Source: Bacteroidota bacterium (lineage in GTDB: Bacteria; Bacteroidota; Bacteroidia; AKYH767-A; 2013-40CM-41-45). Taken from it: a DNA stretch of 64,000 nt. Shown here piece after piece: positions 19,457 to 29,092 of the stretch; positions within the stretch are counted from its first letter, which is position 1; every line of letters starts with the position of its first letter. Location of the stretch: contig JADJSV010000017.1 in NCBI GenBank assembly GCA_016711505.1, forward strand, positions 1-64,000, in the 5' to 3' direction. The notes beneath the pieces are model-generated. The model did not search any database, had not been told where the DNA came from, and saw nothing but the letters and a program-made list of their open reading frames with translations. A program made the translations under genes and the position numbers.

Positions 19457-21184
19457 ATGCACATAGCAGCGCCTAAGCCATTATTGATTCTTGATTATAA
19501 ATTGTTTTTCGGAGAAGAGCCACCGGAAAATAGAATCTCCTTAATCAGTCATATTTCTAAGGAAAGCATTCTCTATGAAATATCAGGATTAAACTATCGT
19601 CTTAAGCCCAAAACGGAAATTCAAATTGATGAGACATTTGAAACACAAGTAAAAGAGCTCAAGTATTTCACTATGACGAAAGAACAATTTGTTAAGTATT
19701 CTAATGTTGCAGAAAGATACACAAAAAGTAAGGAGGAATATCCAATCATCTTTAATAGGCAAGCTTGCCTATTTGCAATGGAAGAAATAGTCAACTCCTC
19801 AGAGATAAAAAACATTGACAACTTCAAAATGGCAAAGCCTGAAGTTTGGGATAGTATTCTAAGATATTTTTTAGCAGTAAATTATACAATCACACAAATA
19901 AGAGAAGAAGACAAAGATACAAGAGTTGATTTCGAATCATTAAACCCAAAACTCCCCCCACTAAATGAAATGTCGATCGAAACTGATCCGGTATTCACTC
20001 CTTTTCGAGGATTTCATCTAATTGACTTTTTTCTTAAACACGAAGTATTTGGCATTGAAATTTCCAAGTATTTTAAAGTTGTGTATAATATTGAGCCGCA
20101 GCAATTCATATTTGAATTATTCAGCATGTACTTGTCAAATAGTAGCGAAAAACCAGAACACAATTTTTTTTATCTAATAAAAGAAGGCCACCAAAACCTA
20201 TATGATAAACTGAGCCAAGCAACACCTAACAAAGAAACTTACAAATTAATCACTATCCGCAAATCTCCATTTATCAATGTCGGTCCTTGCAAGTATATCT
20301 TATCTGACAATTCATTCCTTTTAGAGAAAACGTACTCGCAATTTCTAAATGATTTTTGGTTTGATTGGATAAAAAATGTAAAAGATGAGCAGGGTAAATC
20401 AAAATTCAAAATTACCTTGTATCGAAGTGCGTTTGGTTATTTCTTTGAAAATTACATGGGTGAAATACTGAAGGTTTGCTTTGAGAATTACAAGCATTCA
20501 ATTCTACTTATGTTTAATCAACTGAAATTGCCCACGAAGAACGGAAATATCGAAATCGCAGATGTGTATTTTAGAAGTAATTCTAAGATTATACTTGGTC
20601 AGGTAAAATCAAGTAGTATTTATGACGATGATAAATTCGGAGGGACTATTGACACTTTATATAAAAATGACAGGAATTCATTTTTTGAAAAATTCGGCGT
20701 AAATCAATTAGTAAAATCGATTGAAATTCTTGAAGAGCACATGATAAATATTGACCCGAAGTTTCCTAAAGGTCATGTCTACACAATCTACCCATGTATC
20801 TTTTTAAATGACAAAGCGCTGCAAACTCCTTTAATGGCAGATACCTTTAATGCAAGATTTCAAGAATTAATTGTTGATCTAAAAACAAATAAAGTCAATA
20901 TTAAGCCACTAACATTAATACACATTAACGATCTTGAAAAGTTAGAAAATTACCTTAATAAAAACCCCAAGGAGATCTGGGAACTATTTCGTTTTAATCA
21001 AAGAGACAAACATTTTATTCCTCCAATATATGCAACTTTAAATTTTAAACTTAGAGGGTTAAAATACCCTGATAAGATTATGAAACTATTTACATCGCTA
21101 GTTTCCAAATACAATCCAAACAATGAAGAATCAAGGCAGCCTGAAGAATCTGATAATAACTTAATAAAGCAAGAGGGCGTATAA
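19457..21184 (+). CDS. Large protein with PD-(D/E)XK-like segment
   Basis: The protein is 575 residues with no signal peptide or TM segment. After a long helical N-terminal part, FGYFFENYMGEILKVCFENY (about 328-348) and IEIADVYFRSNSKIILGQVK (about 368-387) give E...D-x12-QxK, the form of a nuclease core in which Q replaces the usual E before xK. KSSSIYDDDKFGG follows directly. This resembles the C-terminal nuclease part of some restriction-like or anti-phage proteins. No ATPase or HNH motif is present. The ATG at 19457 was chosen because the other upstream ATG (19422) reads into a stop. It is probably co-transcribed with 18724-19419. The activity is inferred. Confidence 0.5.
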   Translation: MHIAAPKPLLILDYKLFFGEEPPENRISLISHISKESILYEISGLNYRLKPKTEIQIDETFETQVKELKYFTMTKEQFVKYSNVAERYTKSKEEYPIIFNRQACLFAMEEIVNSSEIKNIDNFKMAKPEVWDSILRYFLAVNYTITQIREEDKDTRVDFESLNPKLPPLNEMSIETDPVFTPFRGFHLIDFFLKHEVFGIEISKYFKVVYNIEPQQFIFELFSMYLSNSSEKPEHNFFYLIKEGHQNLYDKLSQATPNKETYKLITIRKSPFINVGPCKYILSDNSFLLEKTYSQFLNDFWFDWIKNVKDEQGKSKFKITLYRSAFGYFFENYMGEILKVCFENYKHSILLMFNQLKLPTKNGNIEIADVYFRSNSKIILGQVKSSSIYDDDKFGGTIDTLYKNDRNSFFEKFGVNQLVKSIEILEEHMINIDPKFPKGHVYTIYPCIFLNDKALQTPLMADTFNARFQELIVDLKTNKVNIKPLTLIHINDLEKLENYLNKNPKEIWELFRFNQRDKHFIPPIYATLNFKLRGLKYPDKIMKLFTSLVSKYNPNNEESRQPEESDNNLIKQEGV

Positions 21185-21430
21185 TTTACGCCTCCTTTGC
21201 TTATCTTTCATGAAACTCGTCTTGAAAACGCTGTAAGGTAAAGGTCCATCAACATAAATTCTTATAAAGTGTATATTATTAGTAAAGTTGCTATTAGTAC
21301 ATCCACAATCAAATTCCTTGTTTTATCGTTCAGCTGTTCATTCGGAATAAATTCAATTTTTATTCAAATGGGATATAAATTTAAATTATTTCTTTAATTT
21401 TCTTGAAATCCTTTTATTTGGGTTAATAAA

Positions 21431-21999
21431 TTATTCAATAGATATGTTTAACTGTTTATTTAATCCAGCTTCAACAATTTTTTTTAAAGTCATTATTTCT
21501 ATATCTTGTTTATCATTTTCTAATTTTGTTATATAAGTTCGTTATGTTCCAGATAATTCAGCTACTTCTTCTTGTGATTTCTTTGCTGCTAATCTTGCTC
21601 TTCTGAATAAAGTACCAATTGAAATATTTAATTTAGAATCAATTTCACTCAGTTTATATAATGAATCAGCTCCCACATCAAATGAAACTTTTTTTCTATT
21701 GTTATCAAAATCTGTAATTGCTAAAATGACATTGTTCCAAATCAAAGTGTGATTTTCAACTTTAACTTTCGCAAATTCATTTGGATTAAAAAGTTTATAT
21801 TCTGGATCTTCTTTATCAATTTTCCAAATATTTTTAAAAATATTATTAAAGTTAAGTATTCTATCTTCACCAGTACTAAACAATACAGATACAATTAATC
21901 GATCTTTTTCAATACGATTAATCTTTAATATTTTCGGTAATCTCTTATGAGGTTTACGGTTGATATTTGGTTCCGTACTATTTATTTTGGGGTTTTCAT
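21431..21999 (-). pseudogene. DUF2442 + XRE HTH antitoxin-like protein, interrupted
   Basis: Read from ATG 21999, one frameshift in an A run (about 21984) leads to KILKINRIEKDRLIVSVLFS and TGEDRILNFNNIF, a DUF2442 domain. Its later strand is KVKVENHTLIWNNV, and SFDVGADSLY follows. A C-terminal HTH comes next: LFRRARLAAKKSQEEVAELS, then GT, a TAA, and RTYITKLENDKQDIEIMTLK in the same frame. The TAA at about 21542 replaces a residue that is usually Ser or Thr. It could be one substitution (TCA to TAA). The DUF4160 partner is 40 bases upstream. Such pairs are often treated as toxin-antitoxin-like units, with the HTH protein as repressor. Confidence 0.7.
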
Positions 22000-22038
22000 T
22001 TTGATTTTATTTTTATTCACGACCATTATTTGCCTTTG

Positions 22039-22287
22039 TTATTTTTTCAATCTCGGGTTTAGTTCGAAAAAAATTCTTTCAGCGTTTTCTCTATTTTTCC
22101 CTGCTTTCAGCCACTTGTGTACCAGTTTTAGTTTGTTTGTTGGTATCCACCCTTCATAGGTTTTGCCTGTTCTTATTTCAATCAATATTTCATCTTCAGC
22201 GAAAGCTGCATGAAAATGTGGAGGCAGATGCTCTTTAGAAAAGATCGATATTTTAATGCCATTCATTTCGGCTAATAATGGAGCCAT
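22039..22287 (-). CDS. DUF4160 domain protein
   Basis: The protein is 82 residues. It has the family signature HLPPHFHAAFAEDEILIEI, followed by GKTYEGWIP and the helix LVHKWLKAGKNRENAERIFF. DUF4160 proteins are small and cytoplasmic, and their genes usually sit beside a DUF2442 gene, as here; a toxin-like role has been proposed but is not established. The gene is first in a two-gene unit with the interrupted DUF2442-HTH gene and has its own promoter-like region with a palindrome at 22312. Confidence 0.85.
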   Translation of the reverse strand: MAPLLAEMNGIKISIFSKEHLPPHFHAAFAEDEILIEIRTGKTYEGWIPTNKLKLVHKWLKAGKNRENAERIFFELNPRLKK

Positions 22288-22304
22288 TTTAGATTGTTTT
22301 ACAA

Positions 22305-22323
22305 CAAATGTACCTAATTAGGT
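22305..22323 (-). promoter_or_regulatory. Candidate promoter and operator of the DUF4160 unit
   Basis: On the minus strand TACATTTG (22312-22305) matches TAnnTTTG and ends 17 bases before the start codon. The perfect 12-base palindrome ACCTAATTAGGT occupies 22312-22323, overlapping the upstream edge of that box. This is where an HTH repressor of the same operon would be expected to bind. Confidence 0.45.
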
Positions 22324-22479
22324 GCATAAAATTAAGTATTTTGCTAATTTTTAAATCTATGAATATCAACATGATATGTAAATTTCACAAACTCCTTAAT
22401 ATAAATACCCCGCTCGCCGGAATGTTCAACCGAATTAATAATGCAGATTAAATTACTATGTAAAATTAATAACTTCTCT

Positions 22480-25400
22480 TCAAGGACTAAGACGTGTAAC
22501 ACCTAACGCTGCATTATTCTCAATCAATGAATAATCTTCCGCATCAACAATGCCATCACCTGTGAGATCATTGACATTGTAACCAATAATGAATCCTGAA
22601 GTTTGGTTTTCTAACTGAATGAAGTCGTTGAAATTTATAATTCCATCCTTAATTCCAGACGTTATGCCATTCGTAATATCGCCGCTCCAGATTCCAAACT
22701 TGCCATTGCTTAAACTTGACTGGTTATTCCCATAAGCTTTGTTTGCAGCTGTAGTGAAGTCATAGCTTACAGACGAAGAATTAAAGTTCACCGGTAAGCT
22801 GCTCCATGTTTCAAGTGAATTACGATGTTTGACAACTATATAATACTGTTGTCCGATAATGGAAGGATTGAAAATAAATTGTCCTGAACCTGAGGTGTCA
22901 ATAATTTCTTTTGCTGATTGTATTAAATTAAATGGATAACTGGTGTTATGCAATTCTACAATAATGGTATCGCAAATTGAGGGATAATTAATTTTATCAA
23001 CCACTGCACGCATGGTTCCTGATGTTAATAAATACCCCTGAATTAATACCTTTAGATTTAATGTAACTATACAGCCTTCATCTATCTGACCATTGCAATT
23101 TTCATCAATTCCATTTCCACAGATCTCAGTTGAAGCCGGATTAATCAATGCATTTCCATCATTACAATCACCACCTATTAAAGCAGTATATATTCCGGAT
23201 GGCGTACAAAGCCTTGCTGAATCTGTTGTTGAACCATAATTGTCATTATCTGAATCTGCAAAATAAAATATCCCTGCACCAATTAATTCGTCAGCACCAA
23301 TATCGGGTGTTGTATTATTTCGTGCCTCACCATCAATATCAGTTGTAATTGAAGATGGAACACCTCTATTAACATGATCACAATTATCATATGTTAAATG
23401 CAGATCATTCTCATTATTAACAAAAACTACCGGTGTATTTATCGATTGCATGTCGCCACCGGAAATAGCTTTCCAAGCAGCAAAAGATTTATCTGAGTTC
23501 AGCGGCCAAAACGGCCACATACCAAGCGTGCTGGTGTTGGATGTACTCAAATTATTGTAATTGGAAGCTGTAGTGCTCCATGAAGTTCCGGTTAGATTCA
23601 CAATTGCGTAATGACTTCCGGTACCTGATCTATAATTATGAAACAAATTATTTACTACCTGTACGTTTCCTGTTGTTGAATTTCTCCAAAATGACGATGA
23701 ATTGGAAACTCCTGAATTGACGCCACCGATATAAACAGAATTATGAAAAAATGAATTGACTGATGAGGAAGTACTATGATCATAAATTCCAAAAATCGAT
23801 GCCCTATGTGAATAAGGAGAATTAGTAATTGAGATCATATTATTGGAGGCAGTAATACTTCCGCTTCCGCCACGGTATTTAATTCCAAGTAAAACTTGAG
23901 AGCCGGAAGTCGTAACCGGAATTGTTTGAAAATTATATATTTTATTTTTCAACACATTAACAATTCCATTCTTAACAAATATTCCACATACAACAGGATA
24001 GAAGCCACGGTTAGAAGGTTGCGCGAGCAAACCTGTAATTAAATTGCCTGAGATCAATTGTGGCTGAATAGAACTGGATGCATTCAAAACAATTCCTATC
24101 AGCGCAAAATCTCCGGACTCACCGGTTTCATCAGAAGATTTTATAGATGTTGATTTTATATTATTAATAATATTTTCGGTGATGGAATGAGAATAACTTC
24201 CTGTTCCTGAAAAATTAATTCCGGTAAATGATGATGAACCTGTAGATAATAAATTAGAAATTGTGTTATTTTGAATAGTTGCTGCTCCATCAACAGCAGA
24301 GGTCGTGATTAATATAGCTGAACATGTTCCGTTTGAAGCCAATGAAATCGAGTTCGGAATAGTTAAACTCCCAAATCTGTTGCCGGAAACATTTACTGCT
24401 GAACCATCACAATAAATTCCGGTAAAGCTTGTTAGCATTGGATTTGTTTGAGTAATATTTTCAAAAATGTTATTAGTAATATGTTGAGTACTTGGAGAAG
24501 TATTTTCAAGACTTATTAGAGCCATTCCACCTATTCGTTCATTGTATATGTTACTGAATTTATTATTAGAAACAAGCATCGAACTTATATCAGAATGAAT
24601 AAGACGCATTCCCTCAAAACTAGTGGTGGAAGAAGCGTTTAAAAATGTCACGTTGGCTATGACATTATTTGTGATAGTATCATATGAACTAGTAGAATAT
24701 AAGGATGCAGATATAGCCTTAAAATCAAAAGTGTTCGCGCCGTCAAATTTCAAACTATTCGACTGAACAGTATCACCAATTAGATTATTATTAACGGTTA
24801 CAATCCCTGACATAGCAATACCTCTAAATGCCGCAAAACCTCCAATTTGATTAAACTCAATATTTGCGATCTTATTATTGTTGACTTTAATTCGTCCTGT
24901 CGGTTCTTCATTTTCAACATCTATACCTACGAAAGAGCTACTTGAAATTACCATAGGCAAACCACCGGTTCCGGGAGCTGTACCACCTAGATAATTATTC
25001 GTAACATTAAAATCCAAAACACCGCAATTCAAAACAGTAATCCCACCATTAAATACATTTATTCCGTCTCCATAAATATTATTTTGTGTGATGAGCCAGT
25101 ATCCAATATTTGCTCTAACTTCTATTGCATCACGGCAGCCAACGAAATCATTATTTTGAATAATGACATCATTGGTTTGCATTCCACTAGATCCATCAGC
25201 AAAAATTCCATAAGATGGAATACCAATGCTATCTATTCTATGACCAATTTTGCAGTTTTGAATGGTAGTAAAATCATTACCTGAACCTCCTGATGATTCC
25301 GGGCCAATAGAAATATTTCTTGAGCCTAAGCCTCCTTCAATCGCAAGGGCATTCAACAAATTATTAGTTGCGTCATTATAAATATAAAATGCCGCGCGAA

Positions 25401-27780
25401 AAGGTGTAGCATCTCTGCTTCTAAACCGCAGCCTTCTTGTTGTTCCCAATGTCCCGCCCGGAGAACCATCAAAAATGATATGGTCAGCACCATCAAGTAC
25501 GATCATACCACCAAAAGAAGTATTATATGGGCCTATAATATTGATTGTAGAAGATGCATCAGATCGTGCCCGGAACACCGCCTTTTTTGTTGCTGTTCCC
25601 GAATAAGTAATTGTTATCGGATATGTTTCTGACGTACTGACATAATCACTCTGAAATTCGAAAAATCTTTTTGAATTACCAGGCAAATTATTTAATGCGT
25701 TTACAGCGGCCGTAAGTGTTGCGAATTTTGCCACATAATTATCTCCGTTTGGTTGTGTATACGAAGCACCGGGCCCGATCGCATAATAATCACCGGCTAC
25801 AATATTCTCGCCGATTCCAATATATGCTCCGGTAAAATTCACAGCGCTTGTGAATGAGGATAATGATAAAGTTGTTGTAATTGTGGAACCTCCCACAATA
25901 CCACCAATACTGCTGTAAGAAAGTTGAGAATTATTTGATGAAAAACCTACCAGGTTATTTGTTGTAAGTATCGGAACAGGAGTAGTAAGCGTTAATGCAA
26001 AACTTCCAATTGATGTTATTGAACTTAATCCGCTAGTATTTACATACCAGTACCTGTTTGTCATTTCACCATGTAAATTCGATGTATTAGGACCGCCTGC
26101 AGGAATAGATTCATGTGCTTCAACTTCCAAATCTAGCGCGGAGAAACCAGAAACTGTAACATTATTAAATTTGATTGGCTCGTATAAAAGTTTGCCGACA
26201 GGAAAAGTAATTGATGAAGTTGCACCTGTATTTATAACTCGAATTAATGTGCCGTTAACATATGATGAACCGGATCCACCTGTGATGCTTGAAGTTGCTT
26301 TAATTTTAACTAAACCACTACTGCATACAAAATTACCATTTGTAAGGATTAGATTTGATACTGTTACAGAAGAAGAAACTGCAACATGATTTGAACCTTT
26401 GTTGATCGATAATGTGTTTAGTGTACTCACAGATGTTGGGATGGTTATCCCGGCATCTGACCCACCATAGTTAAGATCTGTAGAAGAGTTGGTTGTAAAT
26501 CCAGCCGTACTGCCATTCACAAAAGCAATATTTGGTCCGTTTAAAGTAAGTGAAGAATTGGAAGAAACGAATGTAGTTGGATTGATAAAATTTCCGCTAC
26601 CAACAATGGTAAGAGTGCCATTTACTGTTAAAGCCACACCATTCTGACTGACATTAAATTCATTATCAATCGTCAAATTATTTACAACAGTAAGAGCAGA
26701 ACCAATATCCTGAGCAGAGGAACCATTGTAGATGTAATTCGCTGCAGGATTGAAATTTCTTCCTCCTGTAGTTCGAATATTTCCGGTGGCATTTCCAGGA
26801 AGCGTGATCCCTGCTGATGAACCGACTTCCATAGTAGCTCCGGAAGACAAATTAAATGCGCCGGTTCCTGAAACGATAACAGTACCACAATTAATTCCGC
26901 CGTTTACAGTCAATGCACCATCCACTACTACACCAGCTGAACCACTTAATCGCAAAGTATTTTGCACAGAATAGGAGGCGCCGGATGTTATATATAGAGA
27001 ATCGAAAAAGTTTGTCAATGAAATACCTGACATTATTTTACTAGTTCCCTGTAATTTAAATATCTGCGTTGAGATGCTAATAAATGAACCGTCAATCGTA
27101 AGATCACCATTGATAAGAAAGTTTGCGGTATTGTTATTATTTATTGTAACCCCGGTCCCAACATTTAAATTGTTACAAGAGATAGCTGAATTTCCTCCAG
27201 GTGTTGTTGACCATGAACCTGAAGTAGAAACAAAAGAGAGATTTCCGAAAGTTCTTCCGGATATTGAAATTGATGGAGTCAGAGAAGAAGATCCCTGATA
27301 AATAAAATTCGAATTAATATCAAAGGTAGTAACATTCAAAATTGAAGAAATTGCGGAAGTGGTATTATGAATGAATGTAGCTCCTGAATTTACTTTCATT
27401 GTTCCGGTGGAAATACTCAACGTGCCGGAATTGAGAAACGTTCCATTGATAGTGAGATCATCTCCGCTTCCGTTGACTACTGATAATGCAATTCCAGGAT
27501 TTGTAGTGATCTGTCCACCCGTATTAATTACTGTTTGATCGGCGGAAACGGCAGCCGAAACAGATACGATATGAGAATTTAAAATGGTAATACTACCTTC
27601 AGTATTAGTAGGTGTAAATGGAGCCGGGGTGACCCATGTTGTTCCATTCCATCTCTCCCATGTGGAAGTCTGATTCCAATTTCCATTTTGATGTGATTGG
27701 AAATCGTTGATCGATTGAGCGATTAACTTTAAATTAGAAAAAAAGGAAAATACTATTAGCAGTATAAATTTAGTGCGCAT
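22480..27780 (-). CDS. Giant exported beta-helix protein with MopE and dockerin-like motifs
   Basis: The protein is 1766 residues with a signal peptide ending near LIAQ (residue 22). An N-terminal domain (WNQTSTWERWNGTTWVTP, ITILNSHIVSVSAAV) is shared with the 2144 gene. Long glycine/serine/asparagine-rich stretches follow. From about residue 700 there are repeated NNN and IxNNxI turns, as in right-handed parallel beta-helices. At about 1500-1570 are DSDNDNYGS, GGDCNDGN and EICGNGIDENCNGQIDEGC, the MopE-like metal-binding motif. The C-terminus (about 1695-1760) has DGIINFNDFIQLEN and DLTGDGIVDAEDYSLIENN, a dockerin-like pair of calcium loops, and it ends GVTRLSP. There is no usual T9SS sorting domain. 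It is intact, which is notable here, and is probably a surface adhesin or matrix protein. Confidence 0.75.
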   Translation of the reverse strand: MRTKFILLIVFSFFSNLKLIAQSINDFQSHQNGNWNQTSTWERWNGTTWVTPAPFTPTNTEGSITILNSHIVSVSAAVSADQTVINTGGQITTNPGIALSVVNGSGDDLTINGTFLNSGTLSISTGTMKVNSGATFIHNTTSAISSILNVTTFDINSNFIYQGSSSLTPSISISGRTFGNLSFVSTSGSWSTTPGGNSAISCNNLNVGTGVTINNNNTANFLINGDLTIDGSFISISTQIFKLQGTSKIMSGISLTNFFDSLYITSGASYSVQNTLRLSGSAGVVVDGALTVNGGINCGTVIVSGTGAFNLSSGATMEVGSSAGITLPGNATGNIRTTGGRNFNPAANYIYNGSSAQDIGSALTVVNNLTIDNEFNVSQNGVALTVNGTLTIVGSGNFINPTTFVSSNSSLTLNGPNIAFVNGSTAGFTTNSSTDLNYGGSDAGITIPTSVSTLNTLSINKGSNHVAVSSSVTVSNLILTNGNFVCSSGLVKIKATSSITGGSGSSYVNGTLIRVINTGATSSITFPVGKLLYEPIKFNNVTVSGFSALDLEVEAHESIPAGGPNTSNLHGEMTNRYWYVNTSGLSSITSIGSFALTLTTPVPILTTNNLVGFSSNNSQLSYSSIGGIVGGSTITTTLSLSSFTSAVNFTGAYIGIGENIVAGDYYAIGPGASYTQPNGDNYVAKFATLTAAVNALNNLPGNSKRFFEFQSDYVSTSETYPITITYSGTATKKAVFRARSDASSTINIIGPYNTSFGGMIVLDGADHIIFDGSPGGTLGTTRRLRFRSRDATPFRAAFYIYNDATNNLLNALAIEGGLGSRNISIGPESSGGSGNDFTTIQNCKIGHRIDSIGIPSYGIFADGSSGMQTNDVIIQNNDFVGCRDAIEVRANIGYWLITQNNIYGDGINVFNGGITVLNCGVLDFNVTNNYLGGTAPGTGGLPMVISSSSFVGIDVENEEPTGRIKVNNNKIANIEFNQIGGFAAFRGIAMSGIVTVNNNLIGDTVQSNSLKFDGANTFDFKAISASLYSTSSYDTITNNVIANVTFLNASSTTSFEGMRLIHSDISSMLVSNNKFSNIYNERIGGMALISLENTSPSTQHITNNIFENITQTNPMLTSFTGIYCDGSAVNVSGNRFGSLTIPNSISLASNGTCSAILITTSAVDGAATIQNNTISNLLSTGSSSFTGINFSGTGSYSHSITENIINNIKSTSIKSSDETGESGDFALIGIVLNASSSIQPQLISGNLITGLLAQPSNRGFYPVVCGIFVKNGIVNVLKNKIYNFQTIPVTTSGSQVLLGIKYRGGSGSITASNNMISITNSPYSHRASIFGIYDHSTSSSVNSFFHNSVYIGGVNSGVSNSSSFWRNSTTGNVQVVNNLFHNYRSGTGSHYAIVNLTGTSWSTTASNYNNLSTSNTSTLGMWPFWPLNSDKSFAAWKAISGGDMQSINTPVVFVNNENDLHLTYDNCDHVNRGVPSSITTDIDGEARNNTTPDIGADELIGAGIFYFADSDNDNYGSTTDSARLCTPSGIYTALIGGDCNDGNALINPASTEICGNGIDENCNGQIDEGCIVTLNLKVLIQGYLLTSGTMRAVVDKINYPSICDTIIVELHNTSYPFNLIQSAKEIIDTSGSGQFIFNPSIIGQQYYIVVKHRNSLETWSSLPVNFNSSSVSYDFTTAANKAYGNNQSSLSNGKFGIWSGDITNGITSGIKDGIINFNDFIQLENQTSGFIIGYNVNDLTGDGIVDAEDYSLIENNAALGVTRLSP

Positions 27781-28189
27781 AATGTGTGTTGATTAAGGTG
27801 GTAATTAATTGCAAAAATGAGTCAGTTATCAGAATTAGATATATTCAGTTTTAATTACTGACAACTACGAAGATTCATTTAAATCTATAAACCTGCAATC
27901 ACCTAATTCGGGGATAAAGTCAAATTTCATCTGAACTGAATAGTAGGAACCGGTCTGCTTACTCCGAATTTCGAGCTACCCACCGCTCGGTGATTTCTTT
28001 TGCTTTCAATACTTCCGTATTATCCTTTCTCAAGAAGTGGCAAGATTCCCGAGCGGGTAGTATAGATTTATTTATTAACTTTGATTGGAATGATCACTAG
28101 GAAACGGCCTTGCCAACTCCCGGCGGAATCTCGCTACTGCATGCGTAAGGGGATTGAGGAAGTAATGACTTTAAAGATTCTGTCGATCG
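27781..28189. other. Intergenic stretch with an inverted repeat
   Basis: There is no supportable gene. At 27975-28064 CTACCCACCGCTCGG and CCCGAGCGGGTAG form an imperfect inverted repeat around about 65 bases, with some mixed-composition sequence on both sides. The promoter of the 27780 gene should lie in 27785-27850, but I cannot place it. Confidence 0.45.
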
Positions 28190-28385
28190 GGTGACCCATG
28201 TTGTTCCATCCCATCTCTCACAAGTGGAAGTCTGATTCCAATTTCCACTTTGATGTGATTGGAAATCGTTGATCGCTTGAGCGGTTAACTTTGAAATTAG
28301 AAAAAAAAGAAAATACTATTAGCAGTATAAATTTAGTGCGCATAATGTGTGATCATTAATGTGTGAATTAATTACAATAAAGGAA
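28190..28385 (-). pseudogene. Duplicated 5' end of the giant protein gene
   Basis: This stretch repeats 27628-27820, same orientation, with few differences: the codons around the start (ATG at about 28342), the signal peptide, the GNWNQTSTW-like domain start, and the leader before the ATG. It stops abruptly at GGGTGACCC, where the similarity to the full gene ends. A one-base difference in the signal peptide region (GAAATT for the intact AAATT) breaks the frame. It is a truncated duplicate, perhaps the rest of a second gene or the footprint of a rearrangement. Confidence 0.75.
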
Positions 28386-28663
28386 TTGTGAAAAGATGAA
28401 ATCTAATCAACTTGATAGTATCGAAGATGGCTTGCATTAATGAAGAATACCTCGAAAGTGTAATTCCCTTGCTAAATATAAGATATTCGATAATAAAAAA
28501 CGTTGGAGAAGTTGAAAATGATTTTTTTACAACTATTTAATTGAGATGTGAAATATGGTTTAAATGACTTACAAAAGTTTGTTTAAAATCGTCAGAAACG
28601 ATTTAATTGGAGTAAAAACGAATTTTCAACCGGAATGATCTATACCCGATATGATGCAATCAT

Positions 28664-28811
28664 GCCTCATTTCGCAAGAAAGAGGCTTTTTTGTTTTCTC
28701 CCGATAACTAACGGGAAGGAGACGTTAGGACTCGTTTGACGCGGGATTGATTCGCTCACGTTTCGCTATAGGGGTTTTGGGTGTTTCGCTAAATAATTAT
28801 CGTCTGCGGAA
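28664..28811 (+). repeat. Dispersed direct repeat, copy 2
   Basis: This is homologous to 10431-10563 in the same orientation. It starts with the hairpin GCCTC-TTTC/GAAA-GAGGC followed by six T, then GGAGACGTTAGGACTCG, ACGTTTCGCTA, GGGGTTTTGGGTGTTTCGCT and CGTCTGCGGAA. A small extra hairpin (CCCG/CGGG) is inserted near 28702. No tRNA sequence is attached to this copy. Confidence 0.75.
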
Positions 28812-29092
28812 CAGATTTCTAAATGTTTTTAATAGGTGTTGGGTAGCTTATTCGTTATGATTCATTGTAAAATTATTAAAGTTGATTAGTATGAATTAAT
28901 TTATAATGACGTAATGTAAGCACAAGTCTAACATCTTTATCAATTAATTAGTTTAGACACACTAAGAAAAGCCCATTTGACATAATGAAAAACTCGTCTA
29001 CCAAATAGTGCCTATGCAATCAATCTTATCTCTATATGTTTGTTCTAATCTCCTGTGTACTATTTAATTAAAATCAAAGCCTTTCATTGAAA

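Noticed and set aside
24600..25500. Possible CRISPR-like or DNA-level repeats in the giant gene
   Set aside because: The recurring AATAATAAT-like text encodes NNN turns of the beta-helix. Units vary in length and sequence and have no spacers.
26171..27298. Plus-strand frames rich in proline opposite the giant beta-helix gene
   Set aside because: They are reverse-strand shadows of glycine/serine/threonine-rich coding sequence, with no start context and no family.
27975..28064. Insertion-sequence end suggested by the CCGCTCGG inverted repeat
   Set aside because: There is no transposase and no target duplication, and the inverted repeat is imperfect. It is noted only as part of an intergenic stretch.
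10431..28811. Integrative element with integrase and att sites at tRNA-Cys
   Set aside because: No integrase, relaxase or transposase is seen, and the right repeat carries no tRNA 3' end. Only the weaker claim of bracketing direct repeats is kept.
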